Of a DNA stretch of 64,000 bases, positions 1 through 7,565 are shown piece after piece. The stretch comes from Kitasatospora xanthocidica. Lineage in GTDB: Bacteria; Actinomycetota; Actinomycetes; Streptomycetales; Streptomycetaceae. A program made the position numbers and the translations under genes. Positions within the stretch are counted from its first letter, which is position 1. Each line of letters opens with the position of its first letter. The stretch lies in NCBI RefSeq assembly GCF_014656195.1, contig NZ_BNBY01000030.1, forward strand, positions 1 through 64,000. Reading direction: 5' to 3'. The notes beneath the pieces were generated by a model. It saw only the letters and a list, made by a program, of their open reading frames with translations, did no database searches and was not told the origin of the DNA.

Positions 1-64
1 CAAGGACGAGGGCGAGGGCGGCAAGGCGCTCGCGGGCTTCCTCGCCGACCAGAAGTTCATCTAA
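1..64 (+). CDS. etfB: Electron transfer flavoprotein beta subunit, C-terminal end only
   Basis: Only the last 20 codons and the TAA stop are inside the window; the residues visible end in GKALAGFLADQKFI. The identification rests on position: the next gene, 46 nt downstream on the same strand, is a clear EtfA, and actinobacterial ETF genes are normally arranged etfB-etfA. In the family the beta subunit binds AMP and pairs with the FAD-binding alpha subunit. The reading frame is open from base 2. The C-terminal residues alone would not identify it. Confidence 0.75.
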   Translation, partial: KDEGEGGKALAGFLADQKFI

Positions 65-109
65 CCCCACCCGTTCGCGCATCCAACGATCGATCAGGAG
101 CAACGAATC

Positions 110-1072
110 ATGGCTGAGATCCTGGTTCTGGTGGACCACGCCGACGGTGTGGTCCGCAAGCCGGCCCTGGAGCTGCTGACCCTGGCCCGCCGTATCGGCG
201 AGCCGTCCGCCGTCGTCCTGGGCGCCGGTGCCGCGGCCGGCGACATCGCCGCCAAGGCCGCCGAGTTCGGCGCCGCGAAGGTGTACGTCGCCGACGGCGC
301 CGAGTTCGCCGACCAGCTGGTCGTCCCCAAGGTGGACGCCCTGGCCCAGATCGCCAAGGCCAACGACGTGGCCGCCGTCCTGGTGACCTCCTCCGGCGAG
401 GGCAAGGAGGTCGCCGCCCGCGTCGCGCTGCGGATCGGCTCCGGCATCATCACCGACGCCGTCGACCTGGAGGTCGGCGACGGCGGTCCGGTCGCCACCC
501 AGTCGGTGTTCGCCGCCTCGTTCCAGGTGAAGTCCACGGTCACCAAGGGCGCGCCGGTCATCACCGTCAAGCCGAACGCCGTCGCCCCGGAGGCCGCTCC
601 GGCCGCCGGCGCGGTGGAGTCCGTGTCGGTGGAGTTCACCGGCAACGCCGCCAAGGTCACCGCGCGCACCCCGCGGGTGTCCACCGGCCGCCCGGAGCTG
701 ACCGAGGCCGCGATCGTGGTCTCCGGCGGCCGTGGTGTCGGTGCCGCCGAGGGCTTCGGCGTGGTCGAGGAGCTCGCGGACGCGCTCGGCGCGGCCGTCG
801 GCGCCTCCCGTGCCGCCGTCGACGCCGGCTGGTACCCGCACAGCAACCAGGTCGGCCAGACCGGCAAGCAGGTCTCCCCGCAGCTGTACATCGCGGCGGG
901 CATCTCGGGCGCCATCCAGCACCGGGCCGGCATGCAGACCTCGAAGACCATCGTGGCCGTCAACAAGGACCCCGAGGCCCCGATCTTCGAGCTGGTCGAC
1001 TACGGAGTGGTCGGCGACCTCTTCCAGGTGCTGCCGCAGCTCACCGCCGAGGTGACGGCCCGCAAGGGCTGA
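110..1072 (+). CDS. etfA: Electron transfer flavoprotein alpha subunit
   Basis: EtfA, 320 residues, the usual length. It forms a heterodimer with EtfB and carries electrons from acyl-CoA dehydrogenases, via FAD, to ETF:quinone oxidoreductase. The N-terminal ETF domain covers about residues 4-170. The C-terminal FAD-binding domain contains SGGRGVG at 205-211, QVGQTGKQVSP at 247-257 and the AAGISGAIQHRAGM segment that follows, all hallmarks of the family. The ATG is preceded by AGGAG in aatcAGGAGcaacg, 8 nt upstream. It follows etfB closely and ends before a strong hairpin, so etfB-etfA is one operon. The family assignment is very secure. Confidence 0.97.
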   Translation: MAEILVLVDHADGVVRKPALELLTLARRIGEPSAVVLGAGAAAGDIAAKAAEFGAAKVYVADGAEFADQLVVPKVDALAQIAKANDVAAVLVTSSGEGKEVAARVALRIGSGIITDAVDLEVGDGGPVATQSVFAASFQVKSTVTKGAPVITVKPNAVAPEAAPAAGAVESVSVEFTGNAAKVTARTPRVSTGRPELTEAAIVVSGGRGVGAAEGFGVVEELADALGAAVGASRAAVDAGWYPHSNQVGQTGKQVSPQLYIAAGISGAIQHRAGMQTSKTIVAVNKDPEAPIFELVDYGVVGDLFQVLPQLTAEVTARKG

Positions 1073-1090
1073 TCCCGCGGGAAGGGTTTC

Positions 1091-1128
1091 GGAGGGCGTG
1101 GCGCCGGGTGCTCGGTGCCACGCCCTCC
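1091..1128 (+). terminator. Hairpin terminator after etfBA
   Basis: GGAGGGCGTGGC (1091-1102) pairs perfectly with GCCACGCCCTCC (1117-1128) across a 14-nt loop, 18 nt after the etfA stop. There is no T-tract, as is common in streptomycetes. Confidence 0.75.
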
Positions 1129-1216
1129 GTCGTGCCCGGCGGGCGGTGGTGGCGGGCGGTGCGCGGTGCGTGGAGAGGCGGCCCGTAGAGTCGGCGCGAG
1201 TGGGTGACGTACGGGC

Positions 1217-1371
1217 ATGAGGCGGACTCATGGCGAGGGGTATGAGACAAGCTCATGCCCGGGGACATGAGGCGGACTCATGGCGCGCCCATGAGTCGAG
1301 CTCATGACCCGGACGGGTGACGCGCGGGGCACGACCCGGGCACATGAGCCGAGCTCATGAGCCGGGCGCAT
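1217..1371. promoter_or_regulatory. Array of five ATGAG-N5-CTCAT palindromes plus one degenerate copy
   Basis: Perfect 5-bp inverted repeats with a 5-nt centre lie at 1217-1231, 1242-1256, 1267-1281, 1291-1305 and 1344-1358. A degenerate sixth (right half CGCAT) is at 1357-1371 and overlaps the fifth by 2 bp. Four of the five are flanked to give CATGAG-N5-CTCATG. The first four start 25, 25 and 24 bp apart. The array fills the gap between the etfA terminator and the acyl-CoA synthetase gene, so a cooperative operator region for that gene is the simplest reading. The binding protein is unknown to me and no regulator gene is adjacent. Confidence 0.7.
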
Positions 1372-1434
1372 GACCTGAACGTGTGACGCGAGGGGCGTGA
1401 CGCGATGGCGTGGGACGAGGACGAGGACGGTGGC

Positions 1435-2856
1435 ATGGCACTGCTGACGGCACTTCAGGGCGGTTTCGGCGACGCGGCGGACGCGCTGCGGGTCGACGGC
1501 CGGGCGCTCTCCCGGGAGGAGCTGCTCGGCGCGGCGACCGCCGTCGCGGACCGGGTGGCCGGGGCCCCCGCGCTGGCGGTGCTCGCCCGGCCCACCGTCG
1601 AGACCGTCATCGCCGTGGTCGGCGGTCTGCTGGCCGGTGTCCCGGTGGTGCCGCTGCCGCCGGACTCGGGGCCCAAGGAGCGCGAGCACATCCTGCGGGA
1701 CTCGGGCGCGGCCCTGCTCGCGCACGCCGTCGGGGAGGCGTTGCCGGAGGGAGGCCGGGTGGAGGGCCTGCCGGTCGACCCCCAGCAGCGCTCCGCCACC
1801 ACCCACGCCGAGCCGGCCGCGGAGTCGACCGGCTTCGTGCTCTATACCTCGGGCACCACCGGCGCGCCGAAGGGCGCGGTGATCCGGCGCGCGGCGATCG
1901 CCGCCGACCTGGACGCCCTGGCCGCGGCCTGGCAGTGGACCGCCGAGGACACCCTCGCCCACGGTCTGCCGCTGTTCCACGTGCACGGGCTGCTGCTCGG
2001 CGTGCTCGGCGCCCTGCGCACCGGCAGCCGGCTGGTGCACACCGGGCGCCCCACCCCGGCGGGGTACGCGGAGGCCGGCGGCAGTCTGTACTTCGGTGTG
2101 CCCACCGTCTGGTCCCGGCTGGCGGCGGACCCGGAGGCGGCCGCCCGGCTGGCCCCGGCCCGGCTGCTGGTCTCCGGCAGCGCGCCGCTGCCCGTACCGG
2201 TGTTCGAGAAGCTGGCCGCGCTCACCGGGCACGCCCCGATCGAGCGGTACGGGATGACCGAGTCGCTGATCACCGTCAGCACCCGGGCGGACGGCGAGCG
2301 GCGGCCCGGCAGCGTCGGCCTGCCGCTGGAGGGGGTGCGCACCCGGCTGGTCGGCGAGGACGGCGCGCCGGTGGCGTACGACGGGGAGACCGTCGGTGAG
2401 CTGCAGGTTTCCGGTCCGACGCTGTTCAGCGGCTACCTCAACCGGCCGGACGCCGACGCCGAGGCGTGGACGGCGGACGGCTGGTTCCGGACCGGTGACG
2501 TCGCGGTGATCGGGGCGGACGGCTTCCACCGGATCGTCGGCCGGGCCTCGGTGGACCTGATCAAGAGCGGCGGCTACCGGATCGGCGCGGGCGAGGTGGA
2601 GGCCGCGCTGCGCGATCACCCGTCGGTCGCCGACGCGGCGGTGGTCGGCGTGCCGGACGAGGACCTCGGCCAGGCGATCGTCGCGTACGTCATCCCGGAC
2701 GGTGCCGTGACGGGGGACCAGCTGACGGCCTTTGTGGCGGAGCGGCTCTCGGTGCACAAGCGGCCGCGCCGGGTCGTGCTGGTACCCGAACTGCCAAGGA
2801 ACGCACTGGGGAAGGTGCTGAAGAAGCAGCTGCTGGCGGAGGCCGGCGGCCGGTGA
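1435..2856 (+). CDS. MatB-like acyl-CoA synthetase (malonyl/methylmalonyl-CoA ligase family)
   Basis: An adenylate-forming enzyme of about 473 residues that activates a carboxylic acid with ATP and CoA. The P-loop YTSGTTGAPKG lies at about 138-148, RYGMTE at 271-276, the hinge-side TGD at 353-355, the IKSGGYRIGAGEVE block follows, and the catalytic C-terminal lysine is in LGKVLKK (K460). Its short length and the AWQWTAEDTLAHGLPLFHVHG and LLVSGSAPLPV segments closely resemble Streptomyces MatB, which makes malonyl- and methylmalonyl-CoA; substrate identity here is inference. A start at 1405 is possible (AGGGG upstream), but it adds an acidic MAWDEDEDGG tail, and family N-termini align with MALLTALQ at 1435. 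A palindrome array lies upstream. It is not a fatty-acid-length FadD. Confidence 0.85.
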   Translation: MALLTALQGGFGDAADALRVDGRALSREELLGAATAVADRVAGAPALAVLARPTVETVIAVVGGLLAGVPVVPLPPDSGPKEREHILRDSGAALLAHAVGEALPEGGRVEGLPVDPQQRSATTHAEPAAESTGFVLYTSGTTGAPKGAVIRRAAIAADLDALAAAWQWTAEDTLAHGLPLFHVHGLLLGVLGALRTGSRLVHTGRPTPAGYAEAGGSLYFGVPTVWSRLAADPEAAARLAPARLLVSGSAPLPVPVFEKLAALTGHAPIERYGMTESLITVSTRADGERRPGSVGLPLEGVRTRLVGEDGAPVAYDGETVGELQVSGPTLFSGYLNRPDADAEAWTADGWFRTGDVAVIGADGFHRIVGRASVDLIKSGGYRIGAGEVEAALRDHPSVADAAVVGVPDEDLGQAIVAYVIPDGAVTGDQLTAFVAERLSVHKRPRRVVLVPELPRNALGKVLKKQLLAEAGGR

Positions 2857-3143
2857 TGAGGGGGCGTCGGACGCCCTCCCGGTGACGGGTGTTCACCCTG
2901 ATGCGCCGTCGGTGCTCACCGCCCGTGACCCATCCATTGGCGCACTCCACTGCGCGCCGTGAGCGGACGCGTGCCTAACGTGACACGCAGGCAGGACTGA
3001 TCTGCCGAGCCGTGCGAACCGGTCCTTCCGGACGTACGGCGGGTTCGAAGCAGTTCCGCGGCCGCCGTCCGGCGGCAGTTCGCAGCGGTCGACACCGATC
3101 CGCCGCGATCCGCAACGTCGCAGCAGTGAAGGAAGTCAGCAGG

Positions 3144-4016
3144 ATGACCACCGTCAACACCGGCGCGCCGGATGCCGCCGACGAACCGACCGCGCAGCAG
3201 ACCGCTGCCACCGCCCGCTCCTCCCGTCCGTCCCGGGCCGCCCGGATCCGTCGGGGGATAGGCATGGTGGCCGTGATCGCGACCGGAGCGGGCGTGCTCG
3301 GCCTCGGCACCGGCGTGAGCCCCGCGGTCGCCGAGACCGCGCCGGCGCACGCCGGGTGGGACGGCTCGCGGTACTGGTTCAAGAACAGCCAGGGGCAGTG
3401 GCGCTGGACCTCGCACTACAGCGTGTACGTGGCGCGGACCGGGGGCGGCTCCTCGACCAAGTCCTCCTCGACCACCACGTCGAGCGGCGGGATCAAGCAG
3501 GGCTGGGACGGCTCGCGCTACTGGTTCCGCAACAGCAAGGGCGAGTGGCGCTGGACCACCCACTACGACATCTACCTGGCGCGGACCGGGGGCGGTTCCT
3601 CGTCCTCGTCCTCCTCCGGCTCGTCCTCCTCCGGCGGCTCGGTCGCCGTGGACCCGGACGTCGAGACCGCCGTGCAGTACGCGCTGGCCCAGCTGGGCAA
3701 GCCGTTCATGACGGCGGGCAACGGGCCGGACGGGTACGACTGCTCGGGCCTGGTGCAGCAGTCGTTCAAGCGCGGCGGCATCAGCCTGCCGCGGGTCGCC
3801 AACGACCAGTACGCCGCCACCACGCCGATCACGGCGAGCCAGCTGCGCCGCGGTGACCTGCTCTTCTGGTCGCCGGACGGGACCGCGCGGGGCATCCAGC
3901 ACGTGGCGATCTACCTCGGCAACAACCAGTACGTCGAGGCCGCGCGGCCCGGGACCGACATCCGGATCTCGGGGATCAGCAGCGGCTACTACCCGGCGTA
4001 CATGGGGCGGCCGTAG
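3144..4016 (+). CDS. Secreted NlpC/P60 peptidoglycan hydrolase with two tandem N-terminal repeats
   Basis: A cell-wall endopeptidase of 290 residues. An Arg-rich N-terminus and a hydrophobic stretch at about 36-60 ending in AETAPAHA form the export signal. Two near-identical segments beginning GWDGSRYWF and ending YxARTGGGSS (about 71-100 and 119-148) follow, separated by Ser/Thr-rich linkers; they look like a wall-binding repeat, but I do not recognise the domain. The C-terminal NlpC/P60 domain (about 170-290) has catalytic Cys in YDCSGL (C200) and His in IQHVAIYLG (H253). Family members cut the D-Glu to diamino-acid peptide bond. The start at ATGACCACC is preceded by GAAGGAAG; the open frame reaches further up but looks like leader. 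A TAACGT box near 2977 would give a leader of about 150 nt. Confidence 0.9.
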   Translation: MTTVNTGAPDAADEPTAQQTAATARSSRPSRAARIRRGIGMVAVIATGAGVLGLGTGVSPAVAETAPAHAGWDGSRYWFKNSQGQWRWTSHYSVYVARTGGGSSTKSSSTTTSSGGIKQGWDGSRYWFRNSKGEWRWTTHYDIYLARTGGGSSSSSSSGSSSSGGSVAVDPDVETAVQYALAQLGKPFMTAGNGPDGYDCSGLVQQSFKRGGISLPRVANDQYAATTPITASQLRRGDLLFWSPDGTARGIQHVAIYLGNNQYVEAARPGTDIRISGISSGYYPAYMGRP

Positions 4017-4043
4017 CGCGTCCGCGGGTCCGTGGATCCGCAC

Positions 4044-4077
4044 GTCGGGGGCGTCCGGTCGGGTCGGCGCCCCCGAC
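4044..4077 (+). terminator. Hairpin terminator after the NlpC/P60 gene
   Basis: GTCGGGGGCG (4044-4053) pairs with CGCCCCCGAC (4068-4077), 27 nt after the stop codon. It lies between convergent genes, so it may serve both strands. A short CGTGCCGTGC-type tandem repeat follows to about 4140. Confidence 0.65.
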
Positions 4078-4155
4078 GCGTGCTGTGCGTGCCGTGCATG
4101 CTGTGCGTGCCGTGCGTGCTGTTCGGGCTTTTCGGGCTGTTCGAGCGACGGCCGG

Positions 4156-5070
4156 TCAGAGGTCCGTCGGGCGGGGGAGCGCGCCGCGGGCGCCGGGGGC
4201 GGTGACGGCGAAGGCCCCGGCGGCGACGGCGGTGGCGGCCGCGGCGGGGAGCTCGGCGCCGCGCGCGAGTTCGGCGGCGAGGGCGCCGCGGAAGACGTCG
4301 CCCGCTCCGGCGGTGTCGACCACCCGGACGGCGGGCGCGGGGAGGCGGTGCGACCGGCCGTCGGCGGCGACCAGCGCGCCCTCGCCGCCGAGGGTGATCA
4401 CCACGCCCTCGGCCCGGTCCGCGAGGGCCAGGGCGGCCGCGGTGACGTCGGCGACCCCGGTGAGCCGATGGGCCTCGGCGGCGTTGGCGACGACCAGCGG
4501 GCGGCGCCCGGTCGGTCCGGGGCCGGGCAGGGCTCCGGCGGGGGCGGTGTCGTGCAGCCAGCGGGTGCCGCCGGACGGTCCCTGGGCGGGCAGGGCGGCG
4601 GCGGTCGCCCGGATGCACTCGGCGGGGACCTCGTTGCTGGTGAGGACCACGTCGACGGGGAGCAGGTGGAGTCGGGCGAGGGCGGCGGTGACCTCCTCGG
4701 GGGTCAGATACGCGTTGGCGCCGGGGACGACGACGACGATGTTCTCGCCGGCCGGGTCGACCAGGACGATCGTCTGACCGGTGGGCGCGTCGGGGTGCGT
4801 GTGCACGGCGCCCGTCTCGACCTCCGCGCCGCGCAGGTCCGCGAGCGCCGCCTCGCCCTCGGCGTCGCGCCCGATCTTGGCGACCAGGTGGGTGGCCGCG
4901 CCCATCTGGCCCGCCGCCACCGCCTGGTTGGCGCCCTTGCCGCCGAACCCCTGGGCGGCGGCGTCGGCGAGGACGGTCCCGCCGGGGGACGGGAGCGCGG
5001 GACACCGGAGGATCCGGTCGGTGGTGACCGATCCGATGACGACGACCCGGCCGACGGGCAGCAGCTTCAT
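4156..5070 (-). CDS. rbsK: Ribokinase-like PfkB-family sugar kinase
   Basis: A carbohydrate kinase of 304 residues, the usual ribokinase length, expected to phosphorylate a pentose (D-ribose in the type enzyme) at the expense of ATP. The PfkB signature 1 region contains GFGGKGANQA at 42-51. Signature 2 is DTAGAGDVF (252-260), with the catalytic base D258 inside the GAGD anion hole; most ribokinases read DTTGAGDTF. The start at 5070 is supported by AGAGGGA directly upstream; the open frame runs on to a TTG at 5118. No rbsD, ABC transporter or LacI regulator is adjacent, so the substrate is uncertain and a related pentose or nucleoside kinase remains possible. Confidence 0.82.
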   Translation of the reverse strand: MKLLPVGRVVVIGSVTTDRILRCPALPSPGGTVLADAAAQGFGGKGANQAVAAGQMGAATHLVAKIGRDAEGEAALADLRGAEVETGAVHTHPDAPTGQTIVLVDPAGENIVVVVPGANAYLTPEEVTAALARLHLLPVDVVLTSNEVPAECIRATAAALPAQGPSGGTRWLHDTAPAGALPGPGPTGRRPLVVANAAEAHRLTGVADVTAAALALADRAEGVVITLGGEGALVAADGRSHRLPAPAVRVVDTAGAGDVFRGALAAELARGAELPAAAATAVAAGAFAVTAPGARGALPRPTDL

Positions 5071-5199
5071 CGTCCCTCTGTACGCGCCGGGGTCCGGGCG
5101 GCGCAAGCGGGTGGGCAACCGGCGGGCCGTGGAATGCGTGTCAGTGAGAGCGTGGACCGGGTGTCAGTGCGGGGGCGTGAGCGGCGCGCGGGTGGGCGT

Positions 5200-5232
5200 G
5201 CGCGGGAAGTCGGCCCACCCGACATCCTGTGC
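5200..5232. repeat. Solitary copy of the palindrome unit that is clustered at 40010-40898
   Basis: Left arm GCGCGGGAAGTCGGCC (5200-5215), a one-base centre, and right arm ACCCGACATCCTGTGC (5217-5232). The left arm matches the array consensus exactly and the right arm differs at about three of 16 positions. It has the same 16-1-16 geometry as the array units. It sits in the divergent gap between the ribokinase-like gene and the kinase/NUDIX gene. Confidence 0.6.
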
Positions 5233-5261
5233 GGGGGCAATGGTGGAGGGGTGCAATTTTG

Positions 5262-5279
5262 ATGTAGACCGGTCTGCAT
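5262..5279. promoter_or_regulatory. 18-bp palindrome in a divergent intergenic region
   Basis: ATGTAGACC-GGTCTGCAT has one mismatch over 9-bp arms, with a perfect AGACCGGTCT core. It lies in an AT-richer patch about 190 bp before both divergent starts and looks like a dimeric repressor site. No partner regulator is evident. Confidence 0.45.
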
Positions 5280-5471
5280 ATTTCTGTACGCGGGCGCCTG
5301 GCCTGGGCACATGCCGCTGTCACGGGGCAGACCGGGACGCGCGGGCGGGTGCGTCGGGGAGGCATGGGGAGCCGCTCGGCGCGGGTACCACCACGGGTGG
5401 CGCTGGTTCAGCCGACGGGGGCGCTGCCCGGTGTGAACGGCATCGGGGGAAGTCGAGGGGCAGGGGACGTT

Positions 5472-6539
5472 GTGATCGTCTGGGTCAATGGCACATTCGG
5501 GGCGGGCAAGACGAGTGCCTGCCGCGAGCTGGTGGAACTGCTGCCCGGGAGCGTGCTCTTCGATCCCGAGCAGGTGGGCTTCGGTCTGCGCCGGATGCTC
5601 CCGGCCGACCGGCTGGCGGCGGTGTCAGACTTCCAGGACCTGGCGGCCTGGCGCCGGCTCGTCCCGGAGACGGCCGCCGCGCTGCTCAACGAGGTCGAGG
5701 GCCCGCTGGTGGTCCCGATGACGCTGCTCAGAGAGGACTACCGGGACGAGATCTTCGGTGACCTCGCCTCACACGGGGTCACGGTGCACCACTTCGTGCT
5801 GGACCCCGAAGAAACGATCCTGCGTGAGCGCATAACCCACCGCGAGGAGTGCCCGGGCGATCCGGAGGCCAGCGAACGGGTCCGTACCTGGTGCTTCGAG
5901 CACCTGCCCCGCTACCGCGCAGCCCGCCGCTGGCTGGTCGGGGACGCCCGCATGATCGACACCAGCGACCTCACGCCCCGGGAGACCGCCCTGCGGATCG
6001 CCGAGCTGGTCCGGGTCGGCGCGGCCCGCTGCCCGATCGTCCAGAGCCCCGACCCGACCGGGGACACCGTCGCCTCCGCCGTCCTGTTCTTCGACGAGCA
6101 GGACCGCGTCCTGCTCGTCGACCCCGTCTACAAACCCGACTGGGACTTCCCCGGCGGCGTGGTCGAGCGCGGCGAGGCCCCCACCGACGCCGCGCTGCGC
6201 GAGACCGCCGAGGAGCTGGGCCTGCGCCTCGACCCGGCCGGGCTGCGCCTGCTCGCCGTCGACTGGGAGCCGCGCACCGGCCCGCGCCGCGGCGGTCTGC
6301 GGCTGATGTACGACGGCGGCCTGCTGGACGCGGCCGGCCGCCAGAACGTCCTGCTGCAGCCCGAGGAGTTGCGCAGCTGGCGCTTCGTCACCCTGGACGA
6401 GGCCGCCGATCTGCTGCCCCCGAGCCGGTACCGGCGGCTCGCGGCCGCGTTGGAGGCCCGGCGGATCGGGGAGCTGCGGTACCTGGAGGCGGGGTGCCGG
6501 GTGGCCGTCGGGCTGGCGAGCACGGCGGACGCGGCGTAG
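5472..6539 (+). CDS. P-loop kinase/NUDIX hydrolase fusion protein
   Basis: A two-domain protein of 355 residues. The N-terminal half is a small AAA/shikimate-kinase-like P-loop domain with Walker A GTFGAGKT at 7-14 directly after the first strand, and an HREEC segment near 123. It resembles the TmrB-type nucleotide-binding family linked to tunicamycin resistance. The C-terminal half (about 200-345) is a NUDIX domain whose box (228-251) fits G-x5-E-x7-REUXEEXGU without a missing residue. The GTG at 5472 is chosen because GAGGGGCAGGGG precedes it and the P-loop strand starts there; the frame is open from 5349. A role in sanitising or phosphorylating a nucleotide-like compound is inference. It is not in an evident operon. 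Confidence 0.82.
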   Translation: MIVWVNGTFGAGKTSACRELVELLPGSVLFDPEQVGFGLRRMLPADRLAAVSDFQDLAAWRRLVPETAAALLNEVEGPLVVPMTLLREDYRDEIFGDLASHGVTVHHFVLDPEETILRERITHREECPGDPEASERVRTWCFEHLPRYRAARRWLVGDARMIDTSDLTPRETALRIAELVRVGAARCPIVQSPDPTGDTVASAVLFFDEQDRVLLVDPVYKPDWDFPGGVVERGEAPTDAALRETAEELGLRLDPAGLRLLAVDWEPRTGPRRGGLRLMYDGGLLDAAGRQNVLLQPEELRSWRFVTLDEAADLLPPSRYRRLAAALEARRIGELRYLEAGCRVAVGLASTADAA

Positions 6540-6671
6540 CTGTTCCGGCGGGGTGGCCTGGCTCAGCCCGGTTCGGCCTCGGTCGGCTCAGCGCGGCTCG
6601 GTTGGATCGGGCTCGGCCGGGGCCGGACGAGCTCACAGGGGTGGCGGGCGGCGGTACGGGAGGATGGGGTC

Positions 6672-7565
6672 ATGCCGTTCACGCTGAGCCACCCCGCCGC
6701 CGTCCTCCCGCTGCTGCGCCGTGCCGGGGAGCGCGGGCCCCTGGTGGCGTCGGCGCTGGTCGCCGGGTCGATGGCGCCCGACCTGCCGTTCTTCGCCGAG
6801 TCCCTGCTGCCGGGGGTGTACGGCCACGGCGGGCTGACGCACCGCTGGTGGGCGGTGCCGACGCTGGACGTGGCGCTCGCCGGCGCGCTGGTGGCCGGCT
6901 GGCACGGAATGCTGCGGGGGCCGCTGGTGGCGCTGCTGCCCGAGCGGTGGGCGGGCGGCGCCGAGGCGCTGACGGTCCGGCGGGCCGGGGGCGGTACGGG
7001 CGCGAGTACGGGTACGGGCGTCGGCGCGGGCGCGGGTACGGCCGAGGGTGTGGCGTGGTTCGCGGCCTCGGCGGCGATCGGCGCGGCCACCCACGTCGGC
7101 TGGGACGCGTTCACGCACGGAGGTCGGCTCGGTGTCCGGCTGCTGCCCGTGCTGGACCGCTCGGTGGCCGGAGTCCCGCTGTACGAGGCGCTGCAGTACG
7201 GCAGTTCGGCCCTCGCACTGGCGGCGATGGGCGGTTGGGCGTCGCGCGCGGTGGGGGCGGTCGAGCCGGTGCGGCCGGCCGTCCGGCTCGCCCCCCGGAC
7301 GCGGCGGGCGGCCGTCGTGGTGCTGGGCGCGGCGACGGCCGCCGGGGTGCTGCACCGGCTCAGTCCGCTGAAGCGGAACCTGGTGCCGGAGGTGTGCTTC
7401 GGCGCCGGGGCCGGGCTCGCGGTGGGCGCCGTCGGGTACGCGGCCGTGGTGGCGGCCGCCCGCCGGTGGCGCGGCGGACGGCCGGGACCGGGGGCCGGGA
7501 GCGGTGGCCCCCGGCCCGGGGCCGGTCAGGCCGGCGTCCGTCAGACGGAGCGCAGCTCGGCGTAG
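6672..7565 (+). CDS. DUF4184 family integral membrane protein
   Basis: A protein of 297 residues matching DUF4184: an N-terminal MPFTLSHPAAVLPL motif, a SMAPDLPFF segment at about 33-41, GLTHRWW near 55, and an internal THVGWDAFTHGG motif (about 139-150). The His/Asp pattern recalls YdjM/LexA-induced membrane hydrolase-like families, but no reaction is established. Several hydrophobic segments predict a multi-pass membrane protein. An Ala/Gly/Thr-rich low-complexity insert at about 108-132 (GASTGTGVGAGAGT) is probably a loop. GGGAGG lies 9 nt before the ATG. The 3' end overlaps the convergent M20 peptidase gene by 25 bp. Confidence 0.8.
   Translation: MPFTLSHPAAVLPLLRRAGERGPLVASALVAGSMAPDLPFFAESLLPGVYGHGGLTHRWWAVPTLDVALAGALVAGWHGMLRGPLVALLPERWAGGAEALTVRRAGGGTGASTGTGVGAGAGTAEGVAWFAASAAIGAATHVGWDAFTHGGRLGVRLLPVLDRSVAGVPLYEALQYGSSALALAAMGGWASRAVGAVEPVRPAVRLAPRTRRAAVVVLGAATAAGVLHRLSPLKRNLVPEVCFGAGAGLAVGAVGYAAVVAAARRWRGGRPGPGAGSGGPRPGAGQAGVRQTERSSA

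Noticed and set aside
3040..3055. tRNA T-loop-like GGTTCGAAGC
   Set aside because: No acceptor stem, anticodon arm or CCA context around it; it is an isolated match.
2990..3143. c-di-AMP (ydaO-type) riboswitch before the NlpC/P60 gene
   Set aside because: Streptomycete wall hydrolase genes often have one, but the conserved ydaO core motifs are not visible in this leader.
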